Assembly (NCBI GenBank): GCA_029582155.1
Contig: CM055901.1
Span: 8,288,874 to 8,352,873, forward strand
Direction: 5' to 3'
From: Panopea generosa
Lineage: Eukaryota > Mollusca > Bivalvia > Adapedonta > Hiatellidae
DNA length: 64,000 nucleotides
Under the pieces are notes generated by a model, which worked only from the letters and a program-made list of their open reading frames with translations, ran no database searches and was not told the origin of the DNA. How positions within the stretch are numbered: position 1 is the first letter of the stretch; each line of letters opens with the position of its first letter. Positions 24,479 to 38,500 of the stretch are shown here, piece after piece. Both the position numbers and the translations under genes were made by a program.

Positions 24479-26137
24479 TAACCCTTAGCTGTATACTTAT
24501 AAAATTTACATTTTTTTCTTCCAGGTGACAAATTGTATAACAAGTGTATTTCCAAAATATGATGATAACTAACAAAGTCATTTTCACAATACAATCCATT
24601 TTTTTTTTCTCATTCCTCTTAGAGATGACATTAAAACCATAAAATAATGCTTGATGTACAACTTTTCTTGAGTTATGTGGTAAAAAGAATCTTGGAGGTT
24701 GCACTCATTTATTATTAAAATGATTGAACTTGTCGGCAAAAATGATATAGTACTTGGCAGAACATTGCAAAATATAACTTGTTTAATAAATTCAATAATA
24801 AATCATCAACTCATGTATTTTTACCATTTACTAGTTCTGTATAATTTTTCCTCACATCAGTTTTAAAATTAGAATTTAACAAGTTTCACTTTTAAGAAAT
24901 TCCTTTTATCATTTAACCATATTAAAGATATTCAAAATAATAAAAGTGAAACTGTTACAAAATTTCCCTCATTGTTTCATAACATGTCAAATTTTCATGA
25001 TAGTAACAATTCTGACAAACTGTTAGACAATATAGAGACTATTGCAGCATATTTAACAATGTAACAACCTTGGCAGCCTTTCCGTATTAGGTTCCATTGC
25101 ACCATTGTGAGGTATATTGTTTATTAAAAATGTGTCTGGATAGGTAGTTGTTAATATAATTTACAGACAATCCGTTTCTTCAAGTCACTGCCAAAAAGTA
25201 ACTGGAATGTTCTCAAGACAACAGCATTCTGTCCAACCTCACCTGTTCGCACATGGAAAACTGATTTCATGTGAACAAAAACCTTAATTCCAAGGAATGA
25301 GGTCACATAAGGCTGCAGTTAAATTGATATCATGATATACTGTTTATTTTCAGGTATTAGGCACATTTTTTCCCCAACTTTTAAGGTTTTCGAAAAGAGA
25401 TGCGCGATATACGTAAGTACAGTTCATTTTTTTTTAATGTCATTTTTCAAAGATTTATCAATTCAGAAAAGATTTTGCTACACCGGTATGTTCAGATATT
25501 AATTTCAGGACAATTTCTTCATGTGAGCTCGATTATACGTGATGATTTACCTAGCGGTGAATGTTTTATTCAAATTCAGTCCTTATACATTAGATATACA
25601 GTATAACATGTCAAATAAATCGAAAAATAATAAAATGTTTACTGCTTATTTATGTTGTGACCGGAAATAACATTTGAAATAGAACAGACGGGTTTACGTA
25701 AAGGTGAAAGTGTATTGATGAATGCGGAATAAATGCAATACTGTTATCATCATAAATGTATTATTCACACATGTATCTTTTGTTTGTGCGGTTTGTAGAG
25801 GTTTATGTTTATAAAATAAAATCAATATAATATGTGGTATTTCATTATGATTAAAAAAAAATATTGCGAGATTTTATTAAAAAAAACTGTGCTACCATGT
25901 GGCTTCTGCATATTAGCTGACATCTAAATTGGCATGCCTGGGCAGATGTTGACAACTCTGAGTATGTATTGAGAAAGTGATGAGAAGTGTCAAGTATTTT
26001 AAGTGTGTATAAAACATAAATTAAAAAATAATGGAATTTTCTTGAGAAACTTTAAAGTTGTCACTACCTCAAAGTTGTCACTACCACAAAATTGTTTACT
26101 TCAAAATTGTCAAAGCAACTTTGGAAAAATTTGTCAA

Positions 26138-26245
26138 GCTTATACAGCTAAAGAGAAGTTAGCAGTCATTACTTATGCAGAGGCTAACGGCAACAGGGCA
26201 GCTGGGAGATAATTCAACGTCAGAAAATATCTTAAAAATTGTCAA
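26138..26245 (+). pseudogene. Relic of a pogo/Tigger-like transposase DNA-binding domain
   Basis: The frame reads AYTAKEKLAVITYAEANGNR followed by AAGR, a TAA stop, and FNVRKYL. The spacing of YTA, KL.VI.YAE, GNRAA.R and F.V matches helix-turn-helix N termini of CENP-B/pogo-type transposases and their domesticated relatives. The TAA falls where Glu is usual, a one-base change. No catalytic domain was found downstream. It is a short fossil. Confidence 0.5.
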
Positions 26246-27934
26246 AAATAAAAAATAATGTATTCATAACAAAATATAACTCGATTAAATCTTGGGAACA
26301 AATTCAATAATTTTTAGCGAGTACCAGTTTACTGTTTTTTTTTTTGACCAATCAAATTCTATTTAACATATCGAGTCAGGTATTCCTTCCAACATGTCGC
26401 CACAGCCAAATGGGGACGAGATTTCAAAATTATGATGCGCTCTATACACATGTATTGGAGAATTGTATTTTTTTTTCTTAGTTCTTGATCTTAAAAAATG
26501 GATGTGCGATATACACAAATGCGTCTAATACGCGAGTAGAAACTGTATTAACACTCCCTTATCCATTCCCATTGTCTTTAACTTTGCCTAATTATATTCA
26601 CAAAATCAACAAATGAATGATATGCATTATAATTTAATGAAAACAAAACTCTGAATACAACAAATATAGACATATATGACATATTTGCAAATTTTAGAAA
26701 GAATATTTTTTAGAAAGCTTAAAAAAGATCGTTGAATTAGTAAGCGACACACTAAAATAATTTACCGTCCTTTTTTCGTAACTTAAATTTTACACTTAAA
26801 AGTTTGTAAACTTAAGAATGTTGGTGAAATGAGCCCCTTGATTGCACTACAAGCTGTACACATAATGAGAATGATTTATTCCAAGATAGAAGTAAAATAA
26901 TTACAAAGTTGGTGTTAATCAATACAACTCTCCAGTATATAACATCCGGCATATATAGTAAGAATTCAAATGTTTGCCGTGCAAATTTTTAAAAAGTCAG
27001 TATAATATAAACATAGCAGCTTTTTGCAATGTTCTGATCTTTTATTTTGTTAGGTCACATGTCATTTCACACCTCACGTCATGTTTGGTTAATGATTAGC
27101 CAATCAAAACTGACAATCAAACTGCCATTAATATAATCCAAATGTCAACCAGTCATTTGAAACTGTGACCACAGAACATACATGTACATTAAAATAATTT
27201 CAGGTAAGCGACCAATGACATATGAAAATAGGTAAACAAACTGCTCTACTATGTGAGCCACACTCTCCATGTATGTATTTTGGTTTGATATCACCATTGC
27301 TTGATCTGACATAAAGTGAAGATTCTCTAGCTTGTTATACAAGGTATAAGATGTCCAGCTTAATAACTTGTTAAAAAAAGTGGCTTGAGCAAATACTATG
27401 AACACTGTGGAAACAAATATTCTTAATTTGATGAGAAAAATGATATTAAAAAAACTCAGCCTATGGAGAGAGAAAAAAAAGCTTCCATTTTATGAAACAC
27501 AATTGCTTGTAAAATGATGTGTTTACTAGTACGTCCCATACAATGGTATACATAAACAAAGCTTCTAATGTGAACATAGATATGCAGTATATACATGACA
27601 AACTGTCAATACAAAAGCTGAATTACGATAAACAATGGCTCGGAGAGAAAAAAACACTTAACAAGTTCAACATACAATTTTAAACAATAAAGATGTTTTG
27701 GTTTTTAAAGTAAATGTCATACTGACAAATACTAACTTTACACTAAGACAACAAACATTGTTGCAGGTAGCCCTGTAGAATAGTACTGGAACTTTTATCC
27801 AACATTATTAAAGTTTTTTATACAAACATTAAAGTTTTTTATACAAACATATATTCCTGCACTTTTATACAAACATACATAATAGCTTTTATAGAAACAG
27901 AAAATATAGACGAAACACCCCACCTTTAAATCGA

Positions 27935-28107
27935 GACATGCGGACATTAGAAACAGACATTAGAAACACTCCACCTTTAAATCGAGACATGCAAACATTA
28001 GAAACAGACATTAGAAACAGACATTAGAAACACTCCACCTTTAAATCGAGACATGCAGACATTAGAAACAGACATTAGAAACACCCCACCTTTAAATCGA
28101 GACATGA
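27935..28107. repeat. Short tandem repeat, about 50-60 bp unit
   Basis: Three to four copies of CACCTTTAAATCGAGACATG followed by one or more GACATTAGAAACA subunits. Confidence 0.8.
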
Positions 28108-28807
28108 GGACATCAAAAGACTGTCTCAATCATACTTAATAAATACTAGTCATCTGGAATGTGATTAACTCCATGCTCCTATCTCATCAACATTTTTCTT
28201 AAGTTTTACTTAAAAACTGAACTTATTATGACAGGTTATTTAAAAATTCTTTTATCAATGTCAATAAAAGCAATGTTAGTCTTTAAAACCAACCAAGCTC
28301 TCCAGATTGGGCCAATAAAATAGCAGAACAATTGAGCAAGTTGATTGGTCAGTTGCTTCAGGGAAAGTTTGAAAGACATCATAGTTTAATAAGGGTTTAA
28401 TTGCAATGAATTGTGGGACAGGCATAGAATTCCCTGCTTTTTTCATTATGGGTTAATAGACTGGATTCGGGAAATATCAGGTTCTACATATAGACTAAGC
28501 AAATGTAGTTTTGAAACCTGTCTAAAATCATAACATCCTAAATGATTTTCTTCAATTAAAGTTTTTAAAATTCAAGGATATACTTAAATATTTTGGTGGA
28601 ACACGAGTCTGGACACTTTACCCTTCAAACCTGACAGCGCAGATGTTTAATTCCTCTAACCATCCCACTCCCCCCTGAGGCTGAGTCAGAAGACTGAATA
28701 TACCTTACCATATGTCATACTTATGGAACTGCATTCTTTTTTACTGTTAACTAAACTGCAGAACAAATGTACTGAACTTACATTTAATATTGTGTATCTC
28801 GTTAACC

Positions 28808-29330
28808 AAAGATGCAGTAGATATGCTCGGACATAACCACAGAGGCAGTAAATATGCTCGAACATAACCACAGATGCAGTAGATATGCTCGGACATAAGC
28901 ACAGATGCAGTAGATATGCTCGGACATAACCACAGATGCAGTAGATATGCTCGGACATAACCACAGATGAAGTAGATATGCTCGGACATAACCAGAGATG
29001 CAGTAGATATGCTCGGACATAACCAGAGATGCAGTAGATATGCTCGGACATAACCACAGATGTAGTAGATATGCTCGGACATAACCAAAGATGCAGTAGA
29101 TATGCTCGGACATAACCACAGATGCAGTAGATATGCTCGGACATAACCACAGACGCAGTAGATATGCTCTGACATAACCACAGATGCAGTAGATATGCTC
29201 TAACATAACCACAGATGCAGTAGATATGCTCAGACATAACCACAGATGCAGTAGATATGCTCTGACATAACCACAGATGCAGTAGATATGCTCGGACATT
29301 ACCACAGATGCAGTAGATATGCTCTGACAG
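28808..29330. repeat. 31-bp minisatellite, about 17 units
   Basis: The core is GCAGTAGATATGCTCGGACA followed by TAACCACAGAT. A 31-bp period shifts the frame each unit, so all three - frames are open (up to 218 codons) with the same peptide pattern in rotated order. No gene is supported. Confidence 0.9.
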
Positions 29331-30049
29331 ATGTCCAATCATTAATGGTCAGACAGGTCAGTAATATTGTGTACATAAAAATCCTTACATCGTTTCAAAC
29401 ACCTTATGAAACTATGAAAAGGAAATGCTTTGAATTATGAATATGCAAAAATGAACCCAGAAAAGTTTCAACAAACTCTTTATTGAATAACATTGTTTCC
29501 ACTGACATGCCACAGTAATACATTCTTGCTATCACTCATGTAGCGCCCTGGAACCACACAGGGGGCTGAGAAAACAGTATGAAACAATTGAAACAAAAAG
29601 TGAAAACTCAACAGTTCAACTGAAACAAAAGATGATAAAAATATTAGCAGTGGTCATATAGTTAAAAATCTTTAAATGCATAAAGATTCTCTAAACAAGA
29701 CATAGACAGAAGACAGCTTGATACGACAGGTACACATACTTTATTAAGCACAAAAAATAAAATTAATTTAAATAATATATATATATAAATATCTGCATCA
29801 CTCGTGTAACTATTCCACAATTTAGACTAACCTTCCAAGATAATCACATTATTATAATATCATACATATAAAAATTGCAATTATAATTACATTTTAATGT
29901 CATATATAATACATTCAAAAATCTATAATTGTTTTTTGTCCAGAGATTTATGCAAACATTTAGAATATTTATTTCATTATAGTGATTATATATAGCCATT
30001 TATTTTAGTGTGATTCTGATGAAAAGCTGAGAGCTATTATGAGCCACCC

Positions 30050-30185
30050 TCAAGTCCACTTCCTCAACATAACCAGTACTGAGTGTTTTTTTTCTTTAAA
30101 AAGGCATTGGGTCAAGCTGGGGTTTGAACCTGTAACCTCTGGCAATGGAAGTCAACATGCTATCCATTACACTATGGCCCCGCAG
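30050..30185 (-). mobile_element. tRNA-like SINE fragment, family E
   Basis: On the - strand it reads CCATAGTGTAATGGATAGCA and GAGGTTACAGGTTCAAACCC, matching tRNA boxes A and B. CAATGCCTTTTTAAAG and a CTCAGTACTGGTTATG segment follow. Related pieces occur at 33115-33205, 42300-42425 and 19850-19925. Confidence 0.65.
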
Positions 30186-32068
30186 CAAATATACATACTG
30201 AGGGTTGAAAAAACCTTGTTTACAAATCAAATCAGAGCTGTCTGCACAAAAAGCTCAAAATGATAATATGTCTGATCACTCCGAAATATAAATCAATACA
30301 GAATTTGTCAACTTGTTCTTCCTACTTCTTTGGTTTGAAAAAATAACAATTTTATTCAGATTAACTGCAGTAGAAGTTATTATTATCATCAAAGGTCTTA
30401 AAGTGGAAATGAGGGTGAGCGACGCTGAATCTGGTTCAGAAAAAATATTTACATTTCTATTGCAATCTGTCTAAATGAACTATAAAGATCAACTGCATTT
30501 CATTTCCCAATGAATCACAGCTGGGTGAAGCTTAAAAGAACCATCCTTTCATCGGTGGTACGATCTTGGTTTTGCTGGTGCGATGTCAGGTTGTTTATGT
30601 TTCATGTAATGTTTGCTGCTTTAAAGTGCACTTGTTCAGTGTGCAGACAATGTTGCTGTTCAAATGATGCAATTGTAGTTGATTGCATATAATCTGATTT
30701 TTTATTATCAAAATAGGAAAATACTGTACTAGTTTTTAACAGTTAGAAAATATAAAGTAAATATAAGTATTAAAAGCAATGATGAAAATGATTAGTCTAG
30801 TTCTATGTTGCTGAGAAACCTTACACACATTAAACTAGCCTAATGTTTTTCATCACCCAATGAAAACTCAAAATAGTGCTTTTAATCCTTAATTGAAAAC
30901 ACAAAATGATGTCTTTTACAAGTGCTGTGAAAGACTTCTACAATGGAATGATGATAAATGATGATTTCTGAATATTTTGGGTTAGAAAAACTCAACAAGA
31001 CAGTATATTATATTTTATGATGAGAAATAAATTTGTCATAAAGCTGTTCTATCAGAAAAAAGCAATTTTAGAACATCTACATATAAAAAATCTTAACTCA
31101 TTTCTGTTACCACTTGTTAGTACATGTATAATGAAAACTACAAAGCTATCAATCATTTATGTAACTGATCCATAGAGACTACATATCATAGAGGTCTGTT
31201 TACTTGAAGGCAAATTAGTGTCTGATGGAAAGGTTAGAGGTCAAACTGATATAATCTTCCAACCTTTACCCTGTTTATGCTATAAATAACATCAATTACT
31301 TTTGTGACCAGTGTAAAAATAAACCAAACAAAATATCCACGCGAATCTGTGCTATTTGTAACTCAGTCAATACAACTGTTATGTAACATTCAATTGTAAA
31401 AATTCTATGAAATAATAAAAAACTATTGAAAAACACCAGGTTGTAGTACTACTTCTGTTATATAATAGTGCTATTGTGCTTCTTCGATACTTCTTGTTAA
31501 TGTTTCCTTTTGTGTTATTTTATATACATAATGTCAAAAACTGATTATTCATTTAGATTTTAAAAAGCAACAAGCTGTATTCTAACCAATCATGACAACA
31601 AACCCATATAGTATCATCATGATCACTTTGTATAATATAGCTAACATAGACTTGGAGAAGCTTGGCGATGTCTTTTGAGTCAACCAAAATAAATAGAAAA
31701 GAAGTTCATTTTTTTCTTTTCTTCTACTACTGATCTAGTAAATGCAGTAGTTTGTGTTTCTTTTGCAAGTTCATACAGAGTTTTAAAACTTTATTTCTGA
31801 ATATTACAAATTTTTAAATTTTATTTCTGGGAGTTCTAACACTTAATTTCTGAATACTGTAAATTTTCTTTCTAATTACTTTTACTTATATGTAACTATT
31901 TATTTCTATCTCAACTTTGTCCATTGACAATCAGACTGTAATACATTTACATCTATTTCAGCTACCTCTCTATCATTTCTAATGAAGGACTGTCCATCCA
32001 AGCATTTTCATGTAATCATACACAATGGCAAATTTATGTGTTTTTCAACAGTGTCACAAAGTTCCCAT

Positions 32069-32078
32069 TTTATTTATT
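32069..32078 (-). promoter_or_regulatory. Candidate poly(A) signals for BIG
   Basis: Two overlapping AATAAA hexamers on the - strand lie about 290 nt past the stop codon. Other AATAAA matches occur further downstream in this AT-rich DNA, so the true 3' end is uncertain. Confidence 0.3.
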
Positions 32079-32363
32079 TTTACGCAAAACAGTAACTGCC
32101 ATAAAAAGTTTACTCAAAATCTTATGAAATTGTTGTTTTTTTTCTGCACCGTAAACTTTGGTATCTTTCAGACATCTAAATTCTTTGTGTTTTTCTTTGT
32201 GTTTTTCTTCATCCTGACCTTTGAATTATCCATCGATTCACAGTCACTTGTAGAAGAGCACCAAAAATACAACCCAAATGTCGCATAGTTCACTCACATC
32301 ACATATACAACACAGCCTTTATAATGAAACCATACACTGTAAAAATATCAAAATCACACTCGG

Positions 32364-32513
32364 CTAGCTGTTTGTTCTGTCGGGATGAGTAATGCCAAAT
32401 TTGAGTCCAGCGTGAATAAAGAATTTTCTAAGGATGGATCTGAGTTCCTGTTTGAGGTCATAGTTCATTGTTTCACACATCAATGGGTAGTAATGTGATG
32501 CATGCACCCGGAA
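32364..32513 (-). CDS. ARFGEF: BIG terminal coding exon
   Basis: It begins [20 protein letters not shown], continues [20 protein letters not shown] and ends ITHPDRTNS before TAG (32364-32366). The acceptor is TTTTCTTTCAG. The ending diverges from and is shorter than the vertebrate tails, which is common for this family's extreme C terminus. Confidence 0.93.
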   Translation of the reverse strand, partial: FRVHASHYYPLMCETMNYDLKQELRSILRKFFIHAGLKFGITHPDRTNS

Positions 32514-35500
32514 CTGAAAGAAAATAACAACATGATTATGACAAGTTGGGTAGAGAAGAAATTTTTTTTAATACAAACTAGGCTTAAATTCATAAAAATT
32601 TTTAATCTAAAATCTCAAAACTCAGAATTGCCGATTTTAAACAATTTTTCAATACCAAACTATTTTAGTTAAAAAATGTATTTCTAATAATATATCATTG
32701 AAATTGCTTGTTTTTGCTGGAAAATGTTGTTCATATTTTGTAAAATTATTTTTAATGCAAATTACAAATTTTGGATTTTGAGTTTGAGTCTAAGATTTAG
32801 ACTGAACACTTGAATAAATTTAGGTCCAGGACTGAATTGCTTATACAAACTGTATGGTTTCTAAACAGCCTCCCGATTCTGAGAGAGCTTATGCAGCCGA
32901 CAGGGATCTGTGAACAACTCCTTATAGTGTTGACCTGAGTGTTGCGATACCCACAGTTCTTTAACATAATTATATGATTTTTGTGTTAGAATATTTAGAG
33001 TCATTTTTATTCCATTAAGGGCTAATAAGATAATCAGTTGACCTAACCACTCCTTCCTGGGATCCTAGTAGGTTAAACAGTTCTCAAGCACAATCTGTTC
33101 CCTTAGTATAACAGAACTGATGTTGTTTATGAGATAATGAATTGAGCCTGAGATCGAACCTGCGACCTCTGGCAAGAGCGACCAACATTATATCGACTAC
33201 ATCAGTTAATTCTACCTGATTACATATCTTTTTACAAAACTGCAAAATTCCTTTTTTTCCATCAACCGTTCTCAAAGTACAATCAAGAGGAAAGTCTTTA
33301 ATCTGTCTAGACTGTAAACATAAAGAAATGAAGAAAAGAGTTAAAAACTCACCCTTTCATCTGACATTTTTAACAACCGTGTGATCAGGAGTATGATTAT
33401 GTTACTCCAAGCTTCTCTGTGACTGTCCGACTGCAGGGACAGGAAGTAAGCTAACGCATCATGACACACCCTGAAACAAAAATATTCATATCATATAACA
33501 GTTGTTTTTTTAAAAAGCAAAATGTTAAAATGGTTTAATTTTTCTACATACAATGCTAAATAATTTGTATTGAAGTCATCATTAAAAAGTTATATGTGTG
33601 CTGTGATCCTACCGACTCAATACACAGCAACTAAAACTTTTCATTGAGTTCCAAATTGTTACATTTTCATTATTATGATTTCTGTCCACTTTTGTTAAAA
33701 CTGAAAAAATCAAATTCTGTCCCCACCCCCTCAACTACTACCCTGCTACCTACCTAGGGTCAGGGCAAAGCAAACAAACCATTCAATGATGTCTTTACAA
33801 CACAATCATTTTAGATAACTTTGGTCACGATAATAAAGATGTCTTCAATATTGCATATATACATGTTGTATAGTCCACATGGTACATTTCTTTTTCAACA
33901 TTTTTCAAAATCATAAATAAATATAATATAATATACGAGTATGTGTGTATCCATGTATAAAACATACCCCACTAGTCTTGTCTCAACCTCTCCCCAGGCG
34001 TCTCTGCGTGAATCGTCATTGTACATTTTGAACAGAATCCTAAACAGACAAGCCAGGCTCTGCGTCTCCTGCTTCAACAGATTTGGTTTTGCCTTCCCTT
34101 TGAAACCTGAAGATGAAGTGACATTGCAGGCTGTATCATATGGGGAATGGGGCACAAAATTAACAGGGCAACCATAGGCCTTCAGATAGATGGTGGTGAT
34201 TTCTCAGTGAATTATTTTTGATAATTTCACTGTTAAAAACCTGGTAATATCATTGTTTTCAATCATAAAATAGAAACTGTCAGTTTTAGTAAAATATCAA
34301 TAACATTTCACTCAAAAACACTGAAGTTGGCAGTCTCAAACTTAAGTGCTCACTTGATGAAATAAACAAGAGGCCCAAGAGGGCCTGAGGACGCTCTACT
34401 GACTCATAGTGGCCATAGCACTTTTTGAAATTCTACTAGGCAATAGAAACATTGGCCATCTTGAATTTTAGAATAAATAAAAATAAATCTTTTGTATAGT
34501 CTCCTATGCAATAGAAACATCCATGTGAAGTTTCAGTTTAATTGGCCTAGTGGTTTCAGAATAAATGAAAAAAAAGAGAATTTTCTGTTTTCCCACAGTA
34601 TCCATATGTAAAATTCTAAGTCCTCTTACAGGGCCCCTATATATTTTAGCCCCTAAATTATTATCTGCAATCAAACCCCTACACTTAGGGATAATTTATA
34701 TCAAATATGTACAAATCTGACATACCGGTTCTTAAGAAAACAATTTTACTAATTCCCAATATGTACCCTTTTGGGGCCCCTCCTGACCCCTTAAGATATA
34801 GGAACCAAGTCATTTTTACAAATCTTAACCTCCTTCACCTAACAATGCTTTAGTGAAAATAGAGGCAAAATCATTTCTATTTAAAAAAAAAATAAAATAT
34901 TATATTGACATGTGTCCCCTAATTGAACTCTCGGGGCAGGGTCATTTTTAACCCTAGGGACACCATTTGAACAAATCTAACAGAACTATAGTTGGTCGTC
35001 GTTACTACATAAACATTTTGAAAATCTGTTGGGCCGTTCATGAGAAGAAGATTTTTTAAGTTTTGGACTATTTTTAGTAATGACGGCCATCTTGAATTTC
35101 AGATCGAAAAAAAAAAAATCTTTTGTATAATCTCCTATGCAATAGAAACACCCATGTGAAGTTTCAGTTTAATTGGCCTAGTGGTTTCAGAGAAAGTGCT
35201 GCTAACAGATGACAGATGACAGATGACAGATGTCAGACGACAGACGGCGGACGAAAGACAACACGCCATCGCATTAGCACTTCTGGCTTTTGGCCAGTAG
35301 AGCTAAAAAAATGTTATATTGAAATCAATGATAATTCTCTGTTTAACCTAAAATAATAATAATTTTAACCTAACCCGATTACTGTATCTTAGATATCTAC
35401 ATTTATTTCTAAACAAGTTAAGATTTATAAACTTTTTGGCAATGACACAGTTTTTCCTTAAAAATTCAATTCTTTTAAGAATTAAGTTATATTCGTTTTA

Positions 35501-38500
35501 AAAGTCTGGTGTATGTTGTAGTCAGTTGTATCAACATAAATGTTTGTATATATATTTATACACAAAATGGTCATAATTTAGAAATGGGATAAGGATATAT
35601 TTGCTTAAACTACCAAAGAGAAAAATGAGAGCAAAACTTTATTTCAGTAACAGCAACTTGAGTGACCAGAAATACTATTATTCCAAACTTCTTTTTGTTG
35701 GATGAAGTTAACCCACAAAATTTCGTCTCAGTAAATTCTGGAAAACAAATGTTTTCTACTTTTAGTAACAATGACTTTGACCAAAGAGACCTGACATGCA
35801 TTCCCAAGCTCCTTTTTCGTGGGAGTCTGATTGCAAAAATCTCATCTCAATACACATGTATTATAATGAACCAAAAAGTATCCATTAATCCACATTCTAC
35901 TAATTTTGGTACAATGACATTGACCTCAGTGACCTGAAAAGCAATCCCAAGCTTTCATTTATTATAAGAATTGATACCCATAAGGTGATAACATGATTTA
36001 AATTTCAAGATTTATTGCTCACTCTATTATAAGAGGAGTTAAAAATAATAGAAGAAATTGAAGAGTTTGACAAATAACAGCAGCAACATAAAATAAAATA
36101 TATAAAGCAGACTGTTGTCCCTGAATAAGTCCAAAGACTATGTTGTTGTAGAGATGGAAATATAAATTTAATTTAACCCTTTACTCCATAAAGACGCCTT
36201 TGGACTCTTCCAAATTGAAAGCATTAATTCACCCTGTATCAGCAATGGGTGAATTATGTTTATATTAACTGACAGAGTGGAAAACAGTGCAGGAAGTGTT
36301 CAGATTGCTCGTTACGAGTAATCTGAACTCTTCCTGCACTGTTTTCAAAGGTTTTCTGTGATTGGTGCGGGAAAACGCATATCTATGGAGTAAAGGGTTA
36401 AACGTTGAAAATTTAATAAATATACATTTTGTACATGTATAAAACTGAAGACTGGATATAACTGGAAATTTCACATGTCAAATTTCATCAGTAAGCAAGA
36501 AGATTTAACTCAGATTTCCATTGCAAGTGGTCCTGTTTCAACTTATGTATTTTATTTGTGAAAAAAAAAAATCAATAAATCCCATTCCAGGCCTTCCTGG
36601 GTACAACCAGCACTAAGCACATACATATAAAGTTGAATAAATGCCTCATTCCTGGCTGTGTGATTAATAGCATTTGACACAAACTTTATAAAAATTTAAA
36701 ATTTTACTTTCCAAGACCCAAATAAATACCCCTTTGCAAAATGCATCACCCAGGGGCATTTATTTGGGAGTATATGGTATCAACTTTACTACACAGACCA
36801 AAATGCATTGTCCTGGAGGGATTTATTTGGGCGTATATGATATTAACTTTAAAACATGGACCAAAATGCATCGACCTGGGGGTGTTTATTTGGGAGTATT
36901 AACTTTACTATATAGACCAAAATTCATTGACCTGGGGGTGTTTATTTGGGGCTATATGGTATTAACTTTTCTATGCAGACCAAAATGCATCAACCCAGAG
37001 GCATTTATTTAGGAGTTAATGGTATTAACTTTAATACTCAGACCAAAATGCATCAACCCAGGAATGTTTATTGGGGAGTATATGGTACATGTATAAACTT
37101 TAATATGCAGACCAAAATGCATCGACCCAGCAATGTTTATTGGGGAGTATATGGTATAACTTTAATATGCAGACCAAAATGCATTGACCAGGGAATTTTT
37201 ATTGGGGAGTATATGGTATTAACTTTAATATGCAGACCAAAATGCATTGACCAAGGAATGTTTATTGGAGAGTATATGGTATTAACTTTAATATGCAGAC
37301 CAAAATGCAATGACCCAGGACTGTTTATTGGGGAGTATATGGTATTAACTTTAAGCAGACCAATCTAGAGAGTGCATGTCCTTTTTAAATACTTTTTTTA
37401 AGGAAGGCAAATGAGGGGGGGGGGGGGGGGGGCATGCACAGTTTTGCAAATTAAGGTGAAAAAAGCAATATTTTCATACTTTTGGGACAGTGTCATGGGA
37501 ATTTTTAACATTTTGGAAATTGGTAGAATTATTGTGGTCAATATTTGGAAGAAATATATTACTTTTGCATGGGGAGTGACTGATAACCTTTAGATAGTAG
37601 CCACAAATTAAATTTTAATATATAAATATATAGGAAAATGTATATTTTCAATTAAAAAAAGTAAATTCGTTTTTTTATGGATAAGACCATGCACAATTTA
37701 GGACTAGCGAATACAATACACAGCTGATATGGATATATATGTATAATGTAACAAATAATTAAAACAATTAAAGTTCAAAGGCTATTTGAGACAGAATGCT
37801 ATACACTATCCCTCAATATAAAGACAAAGACTGGCTACCAGCAAGTTGAGGGATCCTAACTCTGAAATTGCTGAAATTCTAACAGACTCTTCCAGCCCGG
37901 GTTATGGATGATTCCATTATCATTAGAAGGGGTGCTAATGAGTAATAACTAATAACTGAGACTAACCCAAGTTCACTTCAATCAGCAAACATCTTCCATT
38001 TTCACCTAGCTCAGTTAATTGTAATGAAACCCAGCTTCAGTTTCACCAACATTTAACTTCGATATTTAAAAACTTACCTAAGTTTTGACTGGTTATTTAT
38101 TTATCCTATAATAAATATCAATGAAACCATGTGCAGTTTTACTGGAACCAGTCTCAAATCATGATCAACTTGCTGCTTTTCTTTTATTTAAGATTTTAAG
38201 TATTTAAGTATTTAAGTATATGTTGGTGTAACAGGAACCAGTTAAAAGGGCATACTTAATTTTACAGCAAACAAAAAAAAAAAAAAAAAAAAGAATAAAA
38301 AAAATATGCTGCAGAGAAATCAGGAAAACAACTTCAAAATGTTATTAATATAAACATTTTTTCAACATCTTATATTACGTGTCCACTGTAGGAACTTCAG
38401 AAAAAAAATATTCTAAAAAAGAAAAAAATCACCAAAATTATTTTTGATCTTTAAAGAATTTGTTAACTTATAACTTTTCCCCATAACAAATATTTTCCCT

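Larger units (their letters stand above)
18427..32068. other. Intergenic region between the two genes
   Basis: The genes converge, so this is the space between two 3' ends. Named contents are SINEs, the 75-bp duplication, two minisatellites, two inverted-repeat elements and the transposase relic. 24500-26100, 26300-27900 and 29350-32000 show no supportable gene. Confidence 0.6.

Noticed and set aside
28808-29330. CRISPR-like array
   Set aside because: Repeats are contiguous without unique spacers, and the genome is eukaryotic.
28686-29342. Open frames of 218, 178 and 144 codons on the - strand
   Set aside because: They overlap one another in three frames of a 31-bp minisatellite, so they are by-products of repetition.
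36734-37368. Open frames with repeated [15 protein letters not shown] peptide
   Set aside because: They are translation of the 62-bp minisatellite; the frame shifts between overlapping open frames and no exon borders are seen.
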